NCBI GenBank assembly: GCA_018242585.1
Contig: JAFEBQ010000014.1
Coordinates: forward strand, 1-33,420
Direction of reading: 5' to 3'
DNA from: Planctomycetota bacterium
GTDB taxonomy: Bacteria > Planctomycetota > Planctomycetia > Pirellulales > PNKZ01
Length of the DNA: 33,420 bases
Made by a program: the position numbers and the translations under genes. Shown piece after piece: positions 16,615 through 23,063 of this stretch. Positions within the stretch are counted from its first letter, which is position 1, and each line of letters starts with the position of its first letter. A model generated the notes under the pieces. It was given only the letters and a program-made list of their open reading frames with translations, was not told where the DNA came from and made no database searches.

Positions 16615-16803
16615 TTAATGGCAACTCGACTTGGGCCATTGCCCCCGACTCACTAGTCGGACAGCGGAGTTGCTGATTTGAAGGTCAATCATAATCAACA
16701 AGGGTCGTGGATCAGCTTCAGGAGGCTCGCCCGCTGGCCAACCACGCTGCTTGTTTTGCCACCACTCTTTCGGGTAGGATTTACCGTTTAAGTCGACGCT
16801 GGC
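16615..16803 (-). pseudogene. 3' remnant of an unidentified gene
   Basis: On the minus strand a stop-free stretch ends at TAA (16615-16617) and codes for protein-like sequence: SVDLNGKSYPKEWWQNKQRG, then WPAGEPPEADPRPLLIMIDL. No usable start codon is found in frame before the reading passes into the promoter side of the next gene. It may be the tail of a chromosomal gene broken when the element integrated. The plus strand of the same region is also open for ~40 codons (WISFRRLARWPTTLLVLPPL), so neither strand is proven. Confidence 0.35.
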
Positions 16804-16842
16804 GCGGAGGAGTATGCCGGCGATAGGCGGAGACCTGCCAGA

Positions 16843-17946
16843 ATGTCGGTAGCGGTAGCATTATCAATATTTGCGGCCTGTTTGGGTGGCATTAGCCTTT
16901 ACACCTATTTTCGGGCCGCATGGCCCCAGAACTGGCTCGACAGTCGCCCCAGCCTGAAGCGATCATTATCAGCCCTCATCATTCTGCTTGGCGGAGTAGG
17001 AACACTGCTGGGCAAGTTTGTCGACACCAAGGCTCATTTTGAACCAAGCCATACGCTCGATTGGACCGACTTGCCCGTCTTTCTTCTCGTCGCCGTGGCG
17101 ATGACTGCAATCCTGGTCCAAGGCTTGCTGCTAAAGCAGTCGGACAAAAAAGAAAGTGAGCTCCAGGAACTGAAGCAACAACTTCAAGCCGCCAACCAAG
17201 ATTGCGAAGCAGCCCGATTCAACGAGTTCTTTAACTTGGTCGTAAGCCAGTCGTTTCTTGAGGCGATTGGACAGAAGAAGGACAGTGTCGTACAAGCAGC
17301 CAAGGACAAGAAGTGGCGAGTTGACGGCGCTACGCCGGGCGTTCCGCCCGACGCACGAGCATTGTTGCGTATTCTCACCGATGCAATGGCGCCCGGCAAG
17401 CAGATCAAAACCCTCATTTTCGTTGTACACCGGATTTTCAGGTTATTGATGGTTCGTGTGAACCCGACAGCAACCCTCCGTGTCGGATATTACGTATTAG
17501 ATAAAGACATGCTGAAACTTCGGGTGTCCTGGGACGGTCAAAGTGAAGATTGTTTGAAATCGCACAAGAAAAACGGCACCAAAGACCGATACAGGATCGA
17601 TGCAACCAATCGCAATTCCCTGATCGTTGCCGCGGCGACAACCGGGGATATTCAGGTTGTAGAAGATGCGAAACTTTCGCATGATGATGGCACCGCGCCG
17701 TTCGAGTTCTGGCACAATGGCCAAAAAAGCTATCTGCATTCGATGGTCGCTATCCCTTTTGGGGAGACGACCGACGGTGGAGTTCAAACGCATGTCATTT
17801 GCATTGACGCCAACTTTGGGTTTTTCAAGAAGTCGCAAATGGAGCAATTGCGGCTGATCCAACAGAACCTGGAACAGCGATTGCTCTGCGAACATGGATA
17901 TGAGTCAATTTTCGCAGCGGCGTCCCCCACGGGAAAAAAGAAATGA
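16843..17946 (+). CDS. Membrane-anchored GAF-like sensor protein
   Basis: A 367-residue protein. Three hydrophobic segments: ~3-23 (VALSIFAACLGGISLYTYF), ~43-60 (SALIILLGGVGTLLGKF) and ~77-97 (LPVFLLVAVAMTAILVQGLL). A short coiled coil (~100-122, SELQELKQQLQAAN) links to a cytoplasmic alpha/beta domain (~165-355). This has the layout of a GAF domain: SLIVAAATTGDIQVVEDA, then SYLHSMVAIPF, then GVQTHVICIDANFGFFKKSQ, then a closing helix LRLIQQNLEQRL. GAF domains bind cyclic nucleotides or other small ligands. No kinase, cyclase or other output domain is attached. It overlaps the next gene by ATGA. Codon use is less GC-biased than in the phage genes, suggesting cargo from elsewhere. Function is unknown; a defence role is only a hypothesis. 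Confidence 0.75.
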   Translation: MSVAVALSIFAACLGGISLYTYFRAAWPQNWLDSRPSLKRSLSALIILLGGVGTLLGKFVDTKAHFEPSHTLDWTDLPVFLLVAVAMTAILVQGLLLKQSDKKESELQELKQQLQAANQDCEAARFNEFFNLVVSQSFLEAIGQKKDSVVQAAKDKKWRVDGATPGVPPDARALLRILTDAMAPGKQIKTLIFVVHRIFRLLMVRVNPTATLRVGYYVLDKDMLKLRVSWDGQSEDCLKSHKKNGTKDRYRIDATNRNSLIVAAATTGDIQVVEDAKLSHDDGTAPFEFWHNGQKSYLHSMVAIPFGETTDGGVQTHVICIDANFGFFKKSQMEQLRLIQQNLEQRLLCEHGYESIFAAASPTGKKK

Positions 17947-18137
17947 CGACACCACATCAGAACCACCAGACTCGGAAGCCAACCGAAGCCGATGCGCTCG
18001 CGCAGCGTGTCGAAGAGATTGTTAAGCAAGCTGCCGATGAGGCATCTCGGCGGACCGGCGTGTCGGTAGACGACTTTGCTCGTTTCATGGTTAGCGACCG
18101 TGAAACGCAGGTCGACCGACATGCGACTGCGCAATAG
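17943..18137 (+). CDS. Small hydrophilic partner of the GAF-like membrane protein, 64 aa
   Basis: The ATG overlaps the stop of the upstream gene (ATGA), which indicates translational coupling. The protein is polar and helical (EADALAQRVEEIVKQAADEA, then SRRTGVSVDDFARFMV) with no membrane span or known domain. Together the two genes form a closed two-gene unit between the integrase and the toxin-antitoxin cluster. The 148-bp gap after it holds no supported gene. Confidence 0.6.
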   Translation: MTTPHQNHQTRKPTEADALAQRVEEIVKQAADEASRRTGVSVDDFARFMVSDRETQVDRHATAQ

Positions 18138-18228
18138 CAAGACAGAACTTGCGCAAATTCAAATTCGCCGTTTACTCTGTAATTGGCATTGGGATAGTGG
18201 CCTCGAATCATTCCCAATCTGCAATCAG

Positions 18229-18275
18229 ACACGCTCGCTGGTACGCGATCTAATTTTGGCACAGGACGCGCGCCA
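18229..18275. repeat. Left copy of a 46/47-bp direct repeat
   Basis: This segment matches 23161-23206 in the same orientation at 42 of 47 aligned positions (four substitutions, one single-base gap). The core shared words are CTGGTACGCGAT and TTTTGGCACAGGACGCG. In both places the repeat sits just past the stop codon of a minus-strand gene. The two copies enclose the toxin-antitoxin and transposase island. Confidence 0.8.
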
Positions 18276-18285
18276 TCGGCAGCAT

Positions 18286-18933
18286 TTAAGTTGACTTGGG
18301 TTTGAGCTTGCCGGTGAGCAACGCCTCTAACTCCGTTTCAATGCCCAGCGTCTGCGACCAGCGACGAAGATAGGAAAGATCGAGCGCATCGGCCTGGACC
18401 GCGTATACACCGGCGGTGTCAAGCAGTTGCCGGTCGGAAGGCGGCAACCGATGCCAGTGCAGTTTATGGAGGATGACATCCTCAGCGGTCGCTATCCAAG
18501 CTGGCGTGCCAAACAAAACCACCTCTTGCCGGCGCTCAAACGCACAACGCTCGAACGAATCGTCTTTCAGCAACCAGAAGTCGACCTTCAACGCCGACCG
18601 CTCATCGATGGCATTAAACTGATAGGGTGGCTCAAAGGCTCCTTGAATCGATTCGCGTTGTACAAAAAACCCGTTACTGAAGGCCTGGGCCAACGGGTCG
18701 ACATCATTCGGTCTCAGAGCTAGCACGAAATCGAGATCGTGCGTCGAGCGTGGAATTCCCCAGAAGTTGCTCGCCATCGACCCGACGAGCATGTGCGGAA
18801 TGCCGACTCGATTGAGCCGTTCGAGACATCGATCAGCAAGTCCCGTTCGGTTCTCATGATCTGACAGCCCCCAAGCGTCGGGCAGCCTCAATCTCAATGC
18901 GCTGCCGTAATCGGTGTTCAACCTCTTGCTCAT
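18286..18933 (-). CDS. Nucleotidyltransferase-fold protein, probable toxin-antitoxin member
   Basis: A 215-residue frame. The segment LVGSMASNFWGIPRSTHDLD with Asp66 and Asp68 (DLDFVLAL) is the GS...DxD signature of the minimal nucleotidyltransferase fold. It is followed by strands typical of it (LKVDFWLLKDD, VVLFGTPAWIATAEDVILHK). Family members of this size (AbiEii-like or DUF6036-like) transfer NMP to tRNA or proteins, often as toxins. The start used here overlaps the upstream 74-residue gene by 80 bases; the fold needs the helix LADRCLERLNRVG, which excludes the next in-frame ATG. Thus either the overlap is real or a rare start is used. The partner is the 74-residue protein. Confidence 0.75.
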   Translation of the reverse strand: MSKRLNTDYGSALRLRLPDAWGLSDHENRTGLADRCLERLNRVGIPHMLVGSMASNFWGIPRSTHDLDFVLALRPNDVDPLAQAFSNGFFVQRESIQGAFEPPYQFNAIDERSALKVDFWLLKDDSFERCAFERRQEVVLFGTPAWIATAEDVILHKLHWHRLPPSDRQLLDTAGVYAVQADALDLSYLRRWSQTLGIETELEALLTGKLKPKST

Positions 18934-19078
18934 TGGCTTGGGGATATTGTCGTCGAATTCCTTCGCGAGCCAGGTCGCACGAGAGCGCGTGCAGGTCGAG
19001 CGCGATGGCCAGCCGTTGTTCGCCGCTCATGGCTCGGTAGAGTTCGATCTGTCGTGCGAGCGCCGCTTCGGGTGTCAT
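18854..19078 (-). CDS. Small helical partner of the nucleotidyltransferase, 74 aa
   Basis: The ATG overlaps the stop of the DUF433 remnant (ATGA). The whole protein is helical (LARQIELYRAMSGEQRLAIA, LDLHALSCDLAREGIRRQYP, then EQEVEHRLRQRIEIEAARRL). Small proteins of this type are encoded before nucleotidyltransferase genes as an apparent two-gene unit; I read it as the antitoxin or adaptor. No experimental function is known to me. Confidence 0.6.
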   Translation of the reverse strand: MTPEAALARQIELYRAMSGEQRLAIALDLHALSCDLAREGIRRQYPQANEQEVEHRLRQRIEIEAARRLGAVRS

Positions 19079-19205
19079 GATGATTCGCGATTCTCCCCCA
19101 GTTCCGCGTAACGCATCACTGCTTCGATATCCTCAGCCTCCAGATATGGATAGTCGGCCAAAATCTCGGCGATGGTCGCGCCGCTGGCGATCAGGCCGAC
19201 CCGTC
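19075..19205 (-). pseudogene. C-terminal half of a DUF433 antitoxin
   Basis: Reading in minus frame gives VGLIASGATIAEILADYPYL, then EAEDIEAVMRYAELGENRESS, clearly the end of a DUF433 antitoxin. In whole members this is preceded by the 'HGKPVIRGTRV' half, which is absent. Instead the sequence joins directly to the PIN-toxin remnant. The stop codon is still coupled (ATGA) to the following 74-residue gene, so the deletion may keep downstream translation going. Confidence 0.75.
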
Positions 19206-19247
19206 CTGGCACCAAAGCAAGCTGTGCGCATCGACCAAATATCTCAC
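19191..19247 (-). pseudogene. PIN-domain toxin remnant (18 codons)
   Basis: Immediately after the Phd antitoxin, with GTG overlapping its TGA stop, the frame reads VRYLVDAHSLLWCQDGSA and then stops. YLVDAHSLLW is the well-known opening of Phd-linked PIN ribonuclease toxins (YLLDTHxLLW, with the first catalytic Asp). The remaining ~110 residues are missing. The break falls where DUF433 sequence begins. Confidence 0.8.
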
Positions 19248-19474
19248 TCCACGTACTCCTTGAAGTCATCGAGTGGCTCATCGAAATGTTCCATCGACAA
19301 CACGGACCCGCGCTGCGTCCCAAGCTTGGGGACGATTCGCGGAACGGGCATCGTCGCCACTAGTTTCGCCACGGGCTGATTGTTCTCGGTAATGACCACT
19401 TCCTCGCCCGGCGTGAGGCGGTGAATCAACTCGTCCAGATTCGCACGCGCCTCTTGAATCGTAATGGTAGCCAT
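19244..19474 (-). CDS. Phd/YefM-type antitoxin without toxin
   Basis: A 76-residue protein: ITIQEARANLDELIHRLTPG, EEVVITENNQPVAKLVATMP, matching the Phd/YefM DNA-binding domain; the C-terminal tail (GSVLSMEHFDEPLDDFKEYV) matches the toxin-binding segment seen in PIN-linked antitoxins. Its PIN toxin is truncated to 18 codons. The antitoxin is intact and could still repress its promoter or neutralise a related toxin encoded elsewhere. Confidence 0.9.
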   Translation of the reverse strand: MATITIQEARANLDELIHRLTPGEEVVITENNQPVAKLVATMPVPRIVPKLGTQRGSVLSMEHFDEPLDDFKEYVE

Positions 19475-19547
19475 TTGGATACTTTCTTGATCTCGATGAC
19501 AGGGAATTCGAGAGGGTTGCTTTCGAGGTAAAACGCAATCGCCCTTG

Positions 19548-19916
19548 TCAGTGAGGCGGCGGCTTCTCTGGTGTCGGTTCAGGCACCAGGGGTTCGAGCA
19601 GCGAAATCAACTCGGGCACATGGGTTTCGGCGACTCGCCAAATGCGCTCGTGCTTGATCTCACCGTAGTCATGAGCGAGTACGTGCCGTTGGGCTTGGAT
19701 CGGTCGCCAAGGAATCTCGGTATGCATCTCTTGAAACTCTTTCGAGACTCGGCGAGCCGCTTCACCGATAATCTCGATTTGCCGCTCGACGGCGCTGCGC
19801 AACAGCAGGTCGGACTCGTATTCGGCCAGTGTGCGTCCGCGCGTGAATTCAACCACGGCCCGCGCTGCGGTCAGCATGTCCCACAGGTAAACGCGATCAT
19901 CTTTAGGAACTGACAT
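19548..19916 (-). CDS. hepT: HepT-type toxin (HEPN ribonuclease, DUF86)
   Basis: A 122-residue helical protein with the HEPN catalytic motif RxxxxHxY: RHVLAHDY (Arg77, His82, Tyr84). Other family hallmarks are LLRSAVERQIEIIGEAARRV and IPWRPIQAQRH. HepT cleaves RNA and is held inactive by its partner MntA, which in studied systems AMPylates a tyrosine next to the motif; Tyr84 is the equivalent position. The gene starts inside the end of the mntA gene (14-base overlap). The proline-rich tail PEPTPEKPPPH is an extra. Confidence 0.9.
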   Translation of the reverse strand: MSVPKDDRVYLWDMLTAARAVVEFTRGRTLAEYESDLLLRSAVERQIEIIGEAARRVSKEFQEMHTEIPWRPIQAQRHVLAHDYGEIKHERIWRVAETHVPELISLLEPLVPEPTPEKPPPH

Positions 19917-20223
19917 AGATGACCTTGCTGCCGTTGAGAATGTGTTGCCGACGAAACGGGTTTCGCAAACCTTCTTTTTCCACCAGATCGATCTTACGAC
20001 CGATGATCGTAGCTAGTTCGTCTTCCATTCGAGTGAAGTCCCACAGACTCCACGTCGCGGCCGGATCGAAGGAGGCTAACACATCGACATCACTCGCGGC
20101 ATCGAAGTCGTCTCGCAAGACCGAACCGAACAGCGCAAGTTCGATGATCTGCCACCGGCGGGCAAAATCGGCAACCCGATCGTTGGAAATCATCTGCGAC
20201 AATCGCTCGGCGAGGTCGACCAT
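19903..20223 (-). CDS. mntA: MntA-type nucleotidyltransferase antitoxin
   Basis: A 106-residue protein starting at ATG 20223. The catalytic pattern GS-x10-DxD is complete (Gly33, Ser34, Asp45, Asp47: LALFGSVLRDDFDAASDVDV). Later segments (ATWSLWDFTRMEDELATIIG, RKIDLVEKEGLRNPFRRQHI) are typical of MNT antitoxins of HepT pairs. The frame is open to 20517, but that part lies in an intergenic region of inverted repeats and is not protein-like. A perfect 14-bp palindrome covers the start codon. Confidence 0.9.
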   Translation of the reverse strand: MVDLAERLSQMISNDRVADFARRWQIIELALFGSVLRDDFDAASDVDVLASFDPAATWSLWDFTRMEDELATIIGRKIDLVEKEGLRNPFRRQHILNGSKVIYVSS

Positions 20224-20236
20224 GAAAGCGCTTTCA
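20223..20236. promoter_or_regulatory. Palindrome over the mntA start codon
   Basis: TGAAAGCGCTTTCA is a perfect 14-bp palindrome that includes the first base of the mntA start codon. Toxin-antitoxin operons usually repress themselves by binding such sites, so this is a plausible operator. Confidence 0.45.
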
Positions 20237-20265
20237 AGAACGGTTACTTTCGCCCGTCCGAGAGC

Positions 20266-20389
20266 AACGGGGTTGTTAACCCAACGGGGTCTGTTAAACC
20301 GAGAGCGCGAGAGTTTTCTCGCCTTGTCCGGGCTAAACGTGGGCGCGAGCAATTTTTGCGCTCGCGCCAGTCGGCGGACGAGAACTCTC
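20266..20389. repeat. Tandem and nested inverted repeats upstream of mntA/hepT
   Basis: A 17/18-bp near-tandem duplication lies at 20266-20282 and 20283-20300 (AACGGGG...GTTAA(A)CC). To its right a compact hairpin has 9-bp arms GGCGCGAGC (20342-20350) and GCTCGCGCC (20360-20368). An outer imperfect pair, GAGAGTT-TT-CTCG (20309-20321) with CGAGAACTCTC (20379-20389), encloses it. The set could fold as a long two-part stem. Confidence 0.7.
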
Positions 20390-20775
20390 CGCATCCCAAA
20401 TGTCGTACCGGCTTGCGGATACGGCGAGTGTGCCCAGAAAGCCGACGAGAGAGTTCTAAGTAAACCCCGGGGTCGGCGAAGTTCGCAAACCGAAAAAGCT
20501 CCCTGGTCACAACCCACTTCGTGACAATACTCTCTTTTTGAAAAACTGCAAGTTGTTTACTGGTTGTGCGTTGCCGATTTCAAGTTGTGTTCGGCCGCTT
20601 GAAAACGAACACAACCGGCCACGAACCAGAATGGTTTGAGTTAACGGCAGTGGCAAGCTGGCTGTTAACCACTGATGTTGCCCGTTTTCCGCCCTGATGG
20701 TTCCGCGCCGGCGCTGGCTACGACCTTCGCAGCGCTGTACAAAAACTCTGTCATCCTCAACTCTGACTTGCACTT
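20390..20775. other. Intergenic region between TA cluster and transposase
   Basis: No supported gene. Visible symmetry: GTTGTGTTCG (20584-20593) with CGAACACAAC (20606-20615), and CAGTGG (20648-20653) with CCACTG (20669-20674). The word GCTCCCTGGT near 20498 is shared with the 23.16-kb direct repeat. One of these may belong to the left end of the following transposable element, but no inverted partner was found to the right of that gene. Confidence 0.4.
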
Positions 20776-21852
20776 GTGGATTTTGCCGGGATGCTCAAGT
20801 TTTACCATGCGCTGGTGGCCTTTCTCAGCCAAGCGGCCCGCCAGGAAGTCGCCCGCACGCTACAGTATTACCGCCAAGAAGCGCTCACCTACCGGGAACT
20901 CTGCCCCAAGCATTATCGCCTCTCTCCCCGACAGCGCCAACGGATTCTGAAATACGGTCTGCCGCTGGGACCGCGGATCAAGGACGTGATCACGATCGTC
21001 TCGCCGCGAACCTTCGCGCGCTGGGCCAGTGGCGAAACCAAGTCGGTCGGCAAGTCGGCCAGGACCGGCCGGCCGCGTACGGCTGCTGAAACCGTTCAGT
21101 TGATCCTGCGCCTGGCGCGCGAAACCGGCTGGGGCTACACCCGGATTCTCGGCGAGTTGAAAAAGCTCGGGATTCGCAAGCTCGCGCGCTCGACTGTGAT
21201 TAACGTGCTGCGCGCAGGCGGCTTCGATCCCGGACCGAAGCGCGGCGAGGGAACGTGGAGCGAGTTTATTGAACGCCATGCCGCCACCCTCTGGCAATGC
21301 GACTTCTTCAGCAAAAAAGTCTGGACGCCTACGGGGTTGGTCCCGTACTTCCTGCTGGTCTTACTGCACGTCGGTAGTCGGCGCGTCTTCGTCTCTTCGC
21401 CGACGGCCAATCCCGATTCGGCTTGGGTCACGCAGCAGGCCCGCAACTTCTTGTTGCACGCCGAGAACAGCCAGCCACCGACGATCCTCATGCGCGACCA
21501 TGACGCCAAGTTCTCCGGCTCGTTCGATGCCGTGTTCGCCAGCGAATCGATTCAGGTCATGCCGGTTGGCCCCCGCGCGCCCAACATGAACGCCTTCGTC
21601 GAGCGCTGGATTCAGTCGGTCCAGCAGGAATGTCTCGATCATTTCGTGATCCTCGGTGAACGGCATCTACATCACCTCGTTACCGAATACATCCGCTACT
21701 ACCACGCACATCGGCCCCATCAAGGGCTGGGCAACGAGTTGCTCACTCCGACTCCCGAGCCTCCACCCGACAAAACGATTACGGGTGGCGAAATCGTTTG
21801 CGAATCTCGCCTCGGCGGATTGCTCAAGCACTACCACCGCCACGCCGCGTGA
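20776..21852 (+). CDS. DDE integrase-core transposase
   Basis: A 358-residue protein; GTG at 20776 or ATG at 20791 may be the start. The N-terminal ~110 residues are helical (LSPRQRQRILKYGLPLGPRI, TFARWASGETK) and likely bind DNA. An HTH_21-like YTRILGELKKLGIRKLARST precedes the rve catalytic core: Asp176 in LWQCDFFS, Asp241 in LMRDHDAKF, and Glu276 in NAFVERWIQSVQQECLDHF, followed by YYHAHRPHQGLGN. This matches IS3/IS481-type integrase-core transposases. The gene is full length. Inverted repeat ends of its element were not found, so it may be an old or decayed copy. Confidence 0.88.
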   Translation: MDFAGMLKFYHALVAFLSQAARQEVARTLQYYRQEALTYRELCPKHYRLSPRQRQRILKYGLPLGPRIKDVITIVSPRTFARWASGETKSVGKSARTGRPRTAAETVQLILRLARETGWGYTRILGELKKLGIRKLARSTVINVLRAGGFDPGPKRGEGTWSEFIERHAATLWQCDFFSKKVWTPTGLVPYFLLVLLHVGSRRVFVSSPTANPDSAWVTQQARNFLLHAENSQPPTILMRDHDAKFSGSFDAVFASESIQVMPVGPRAPNMNAFVERWIQSVQQECLDHFVILGERHLHHLVTEYIRYYHAHRPHQGLGNELLTPTPEPPPDKTITGGEIVCESRLGGLLKHYHRHAA

Positions 21853-23063
21853 GCGTCCATGCGGGGCATGGTTCCCTCGCACGGCGCTCGCCGTGCGCGC
21901 CGACATCGACTTCCCGGCAGCAAAACTCCGCCCGGCGGTTCTCGCCGCAGCGTCTTGACAACCAATCGATGCGCGGCAGGTCGGCACACTCGCGCCAGCA
22001 GACCGCAGCATAAACCCTCCCCGCTAACGGAATTTGTCGATGACAATGTTTTTGACCAGGACGACAGAAGTCGCTTCCCAGCCGCGCTCGCTCCCGACTT
22101 CAAAACTGCGACAAGCGGGCTCTGTTGAAAACCTGTTGGTGGTCTGAGGATCATCAGGTTATGGGTGATGGCCTTGAGGAGCAAGGCGCGGCACTGGCTC
22201 CAGTAATGATGTGCGTTGACGGCTGATCCCAGCCGTCGCTTGAGCATGCTGAACACGGTCTCGACCTGAGCGCGCTGGCGATAGGTTTTGCGATCGAAGC
22301 GCCGCGCCATCCGCCGCCGAAAGTAACCCCGCGGTGGCTTGTCGGTGGGCCGGCCATGCTTGGCCGGGATCAGTGTACGCATGCCGTAGACGATCCGGGC
22401 TGCCTGATGAATCCACTCGGCGTCGAAGCCGGCATCGGCCAGTAGCTTGTTGATCCGCAACCGCCGCCGCGCCTGGTCGACCGTGGCATCCCAGCAATCG
22501 AAGTCAGGCGCGGGCCCCTGATGCGTGGTAGCCGACAAGATCAAGTGACTATGGCAATCGCAGACCAGGGCGATCTTGGGAAAGCGGCGATAGGTCGTGG
22601 TGTGCCATTTTCCCGTGGTTTTTCCGTCCCGCGCCCGACGCCGCACGAAGTAATGGCTCACGCGGTGCGCTTCGAAGCCGCTGCAATCGATGGCCGCCAG
22701 TTGCACCCGCTTGAGTTTACGAAGCACTCGCGCGCGACGGAGCGTCTGGTCGAGTAGTCGCTGGACACGTGAACTCAACAGCAAGCGTCGCGAGGCGCGG
22801 GCCACGGTGCTATAGTCGGGTGCCGTCGCTAGTCCGAGCACGTCACGTAGCGAAGCGTTCTCGGCCAGTAACGCTTCGAGGCCGCGATAGTCCAGTTGCA
22901 GGAACTCCTTGAGCACCAGGCAGGCGAAGAGTTGATGCTGCGTGAACTTCTTGGGGCTGAAGCGATGGCTGTACTTGGGTAGCGCGCGACGCGCTACATC
23001 GAGCGCTGCTCGCAACACCGCTGCCGGACTCTTGCTCGTCGTCGACACCCACTCATTACGCAA
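21831..23063 (-). CDS. DDE_Tnp_1 transposase, frame reads out of the IS
   Basis: About 315 residues are encoded within the IS. An N-terminal DUF772-like part (KYSHRFSPKKFTQHQLFACL, LDYRGLEALLAENASLRDVL) precedes the DDE domain: Asp in AAIDCSGFEAHRVSHYF, Asp in LADAGFDAEW, Glu in RAQVETVFSMLKRRLG. The start is uncertain: TTG 23063 or GTG 23048. The frame has no stop before the terminal repeat (last IS residues TGFQQSP), so it continues for ~95 codons through the neighbouring DNA and ends at 21831, inside the 3' end of the other transposase gene. Those extra residues are not family sequence. Confidence 0.88.
   Translation of the reverse strand: MRNEWVSTTSKSPAAVLRAALDVARRALPKYSHRFSPKKFTQHQLFACLVLKEFLQLDYRGLEALLAENASLRDVLGLATAPDYSTVARASRRLLLSSRVQRLLDQTLRRARVLRKLKRVQLAAIDCSGFEAHRVSHYFVRRRARDGKTTGKWHTTTYRRFPKIALVCDCHSHLILSATTHQGPAPDFDCWDATVDQARRRLRINKLLADAGFDAEWIHQAARIVYGMRTLIPAKHGRPTDKPPRGYFRRRMARRFDRKTYRQRAQVETVFSMLKRRLGSAVNAHHYWSQCRALLLKAITHNLMILRPPTGFQQSPLVAVLKSGASAAGKRLLSSWSKTLSSTNSVSGEGLCCGLLARVCRPAAHRLVVKTLRREPPGGVLLPGSRCRRARRAPCEGTMPRMDAHAAWRW
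21853..22116. other. Flank of the transposase gene, target of the next IS
   Basis: Two tight hairpins follow the transposase stop: CCATGC-GGG-GCATGG (21857-21871) and CGCACGGCG-CT-CGCCGTGCG (21878-21897), neither with a T-run. A minus-strand frame from ATG 22011 (with GGGGAGGG before it) reads into the transposase gene in antisense and is not accepted as a gene. The sequence ends with GACAAGC, the target copy for the next IS. Confidence 0.5.
22110..22116. repeat. Target-site duplication, left copy
   Basis: GACAAGC, identical to 23114-23120, directly flanks the IS terminal repeat. Both copies are exact, in direct orientation. Confidence 0.9.

Noticed and set aside
18076..18294. Plus-strand 72-residue frame over the left direct repeat
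   Set aside because: It overlaps the 64-residue gene in another frame, and has no ribosome site; the corresponding frame is broken by a one-base gap in the right repeat copy.
19475..19547. Protein-like minus-strand reading between hepT and the Phd gene (TRAIAFYLESNPLEFPVIEI)
   Set aside because: The stretch is only about 30 codons, has no start codon and runs into the Phd gene out of frame. It may be a relic but cannot be supported as a gene.
21667..22011. Minus-strand 114-residue frame with a good-looking GGGGAGGG site
   Set aside because: More than half is antisense to the integrase-core transposase and the translation has no protein-like pattern; left as an open question only.
20776..22116. 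Inverted repeat ends for the integrase-core transposase element
   Set aside because: The flanks were compared by eye; only short symmetric words and local hairpins were found, no matching pair across the gene.
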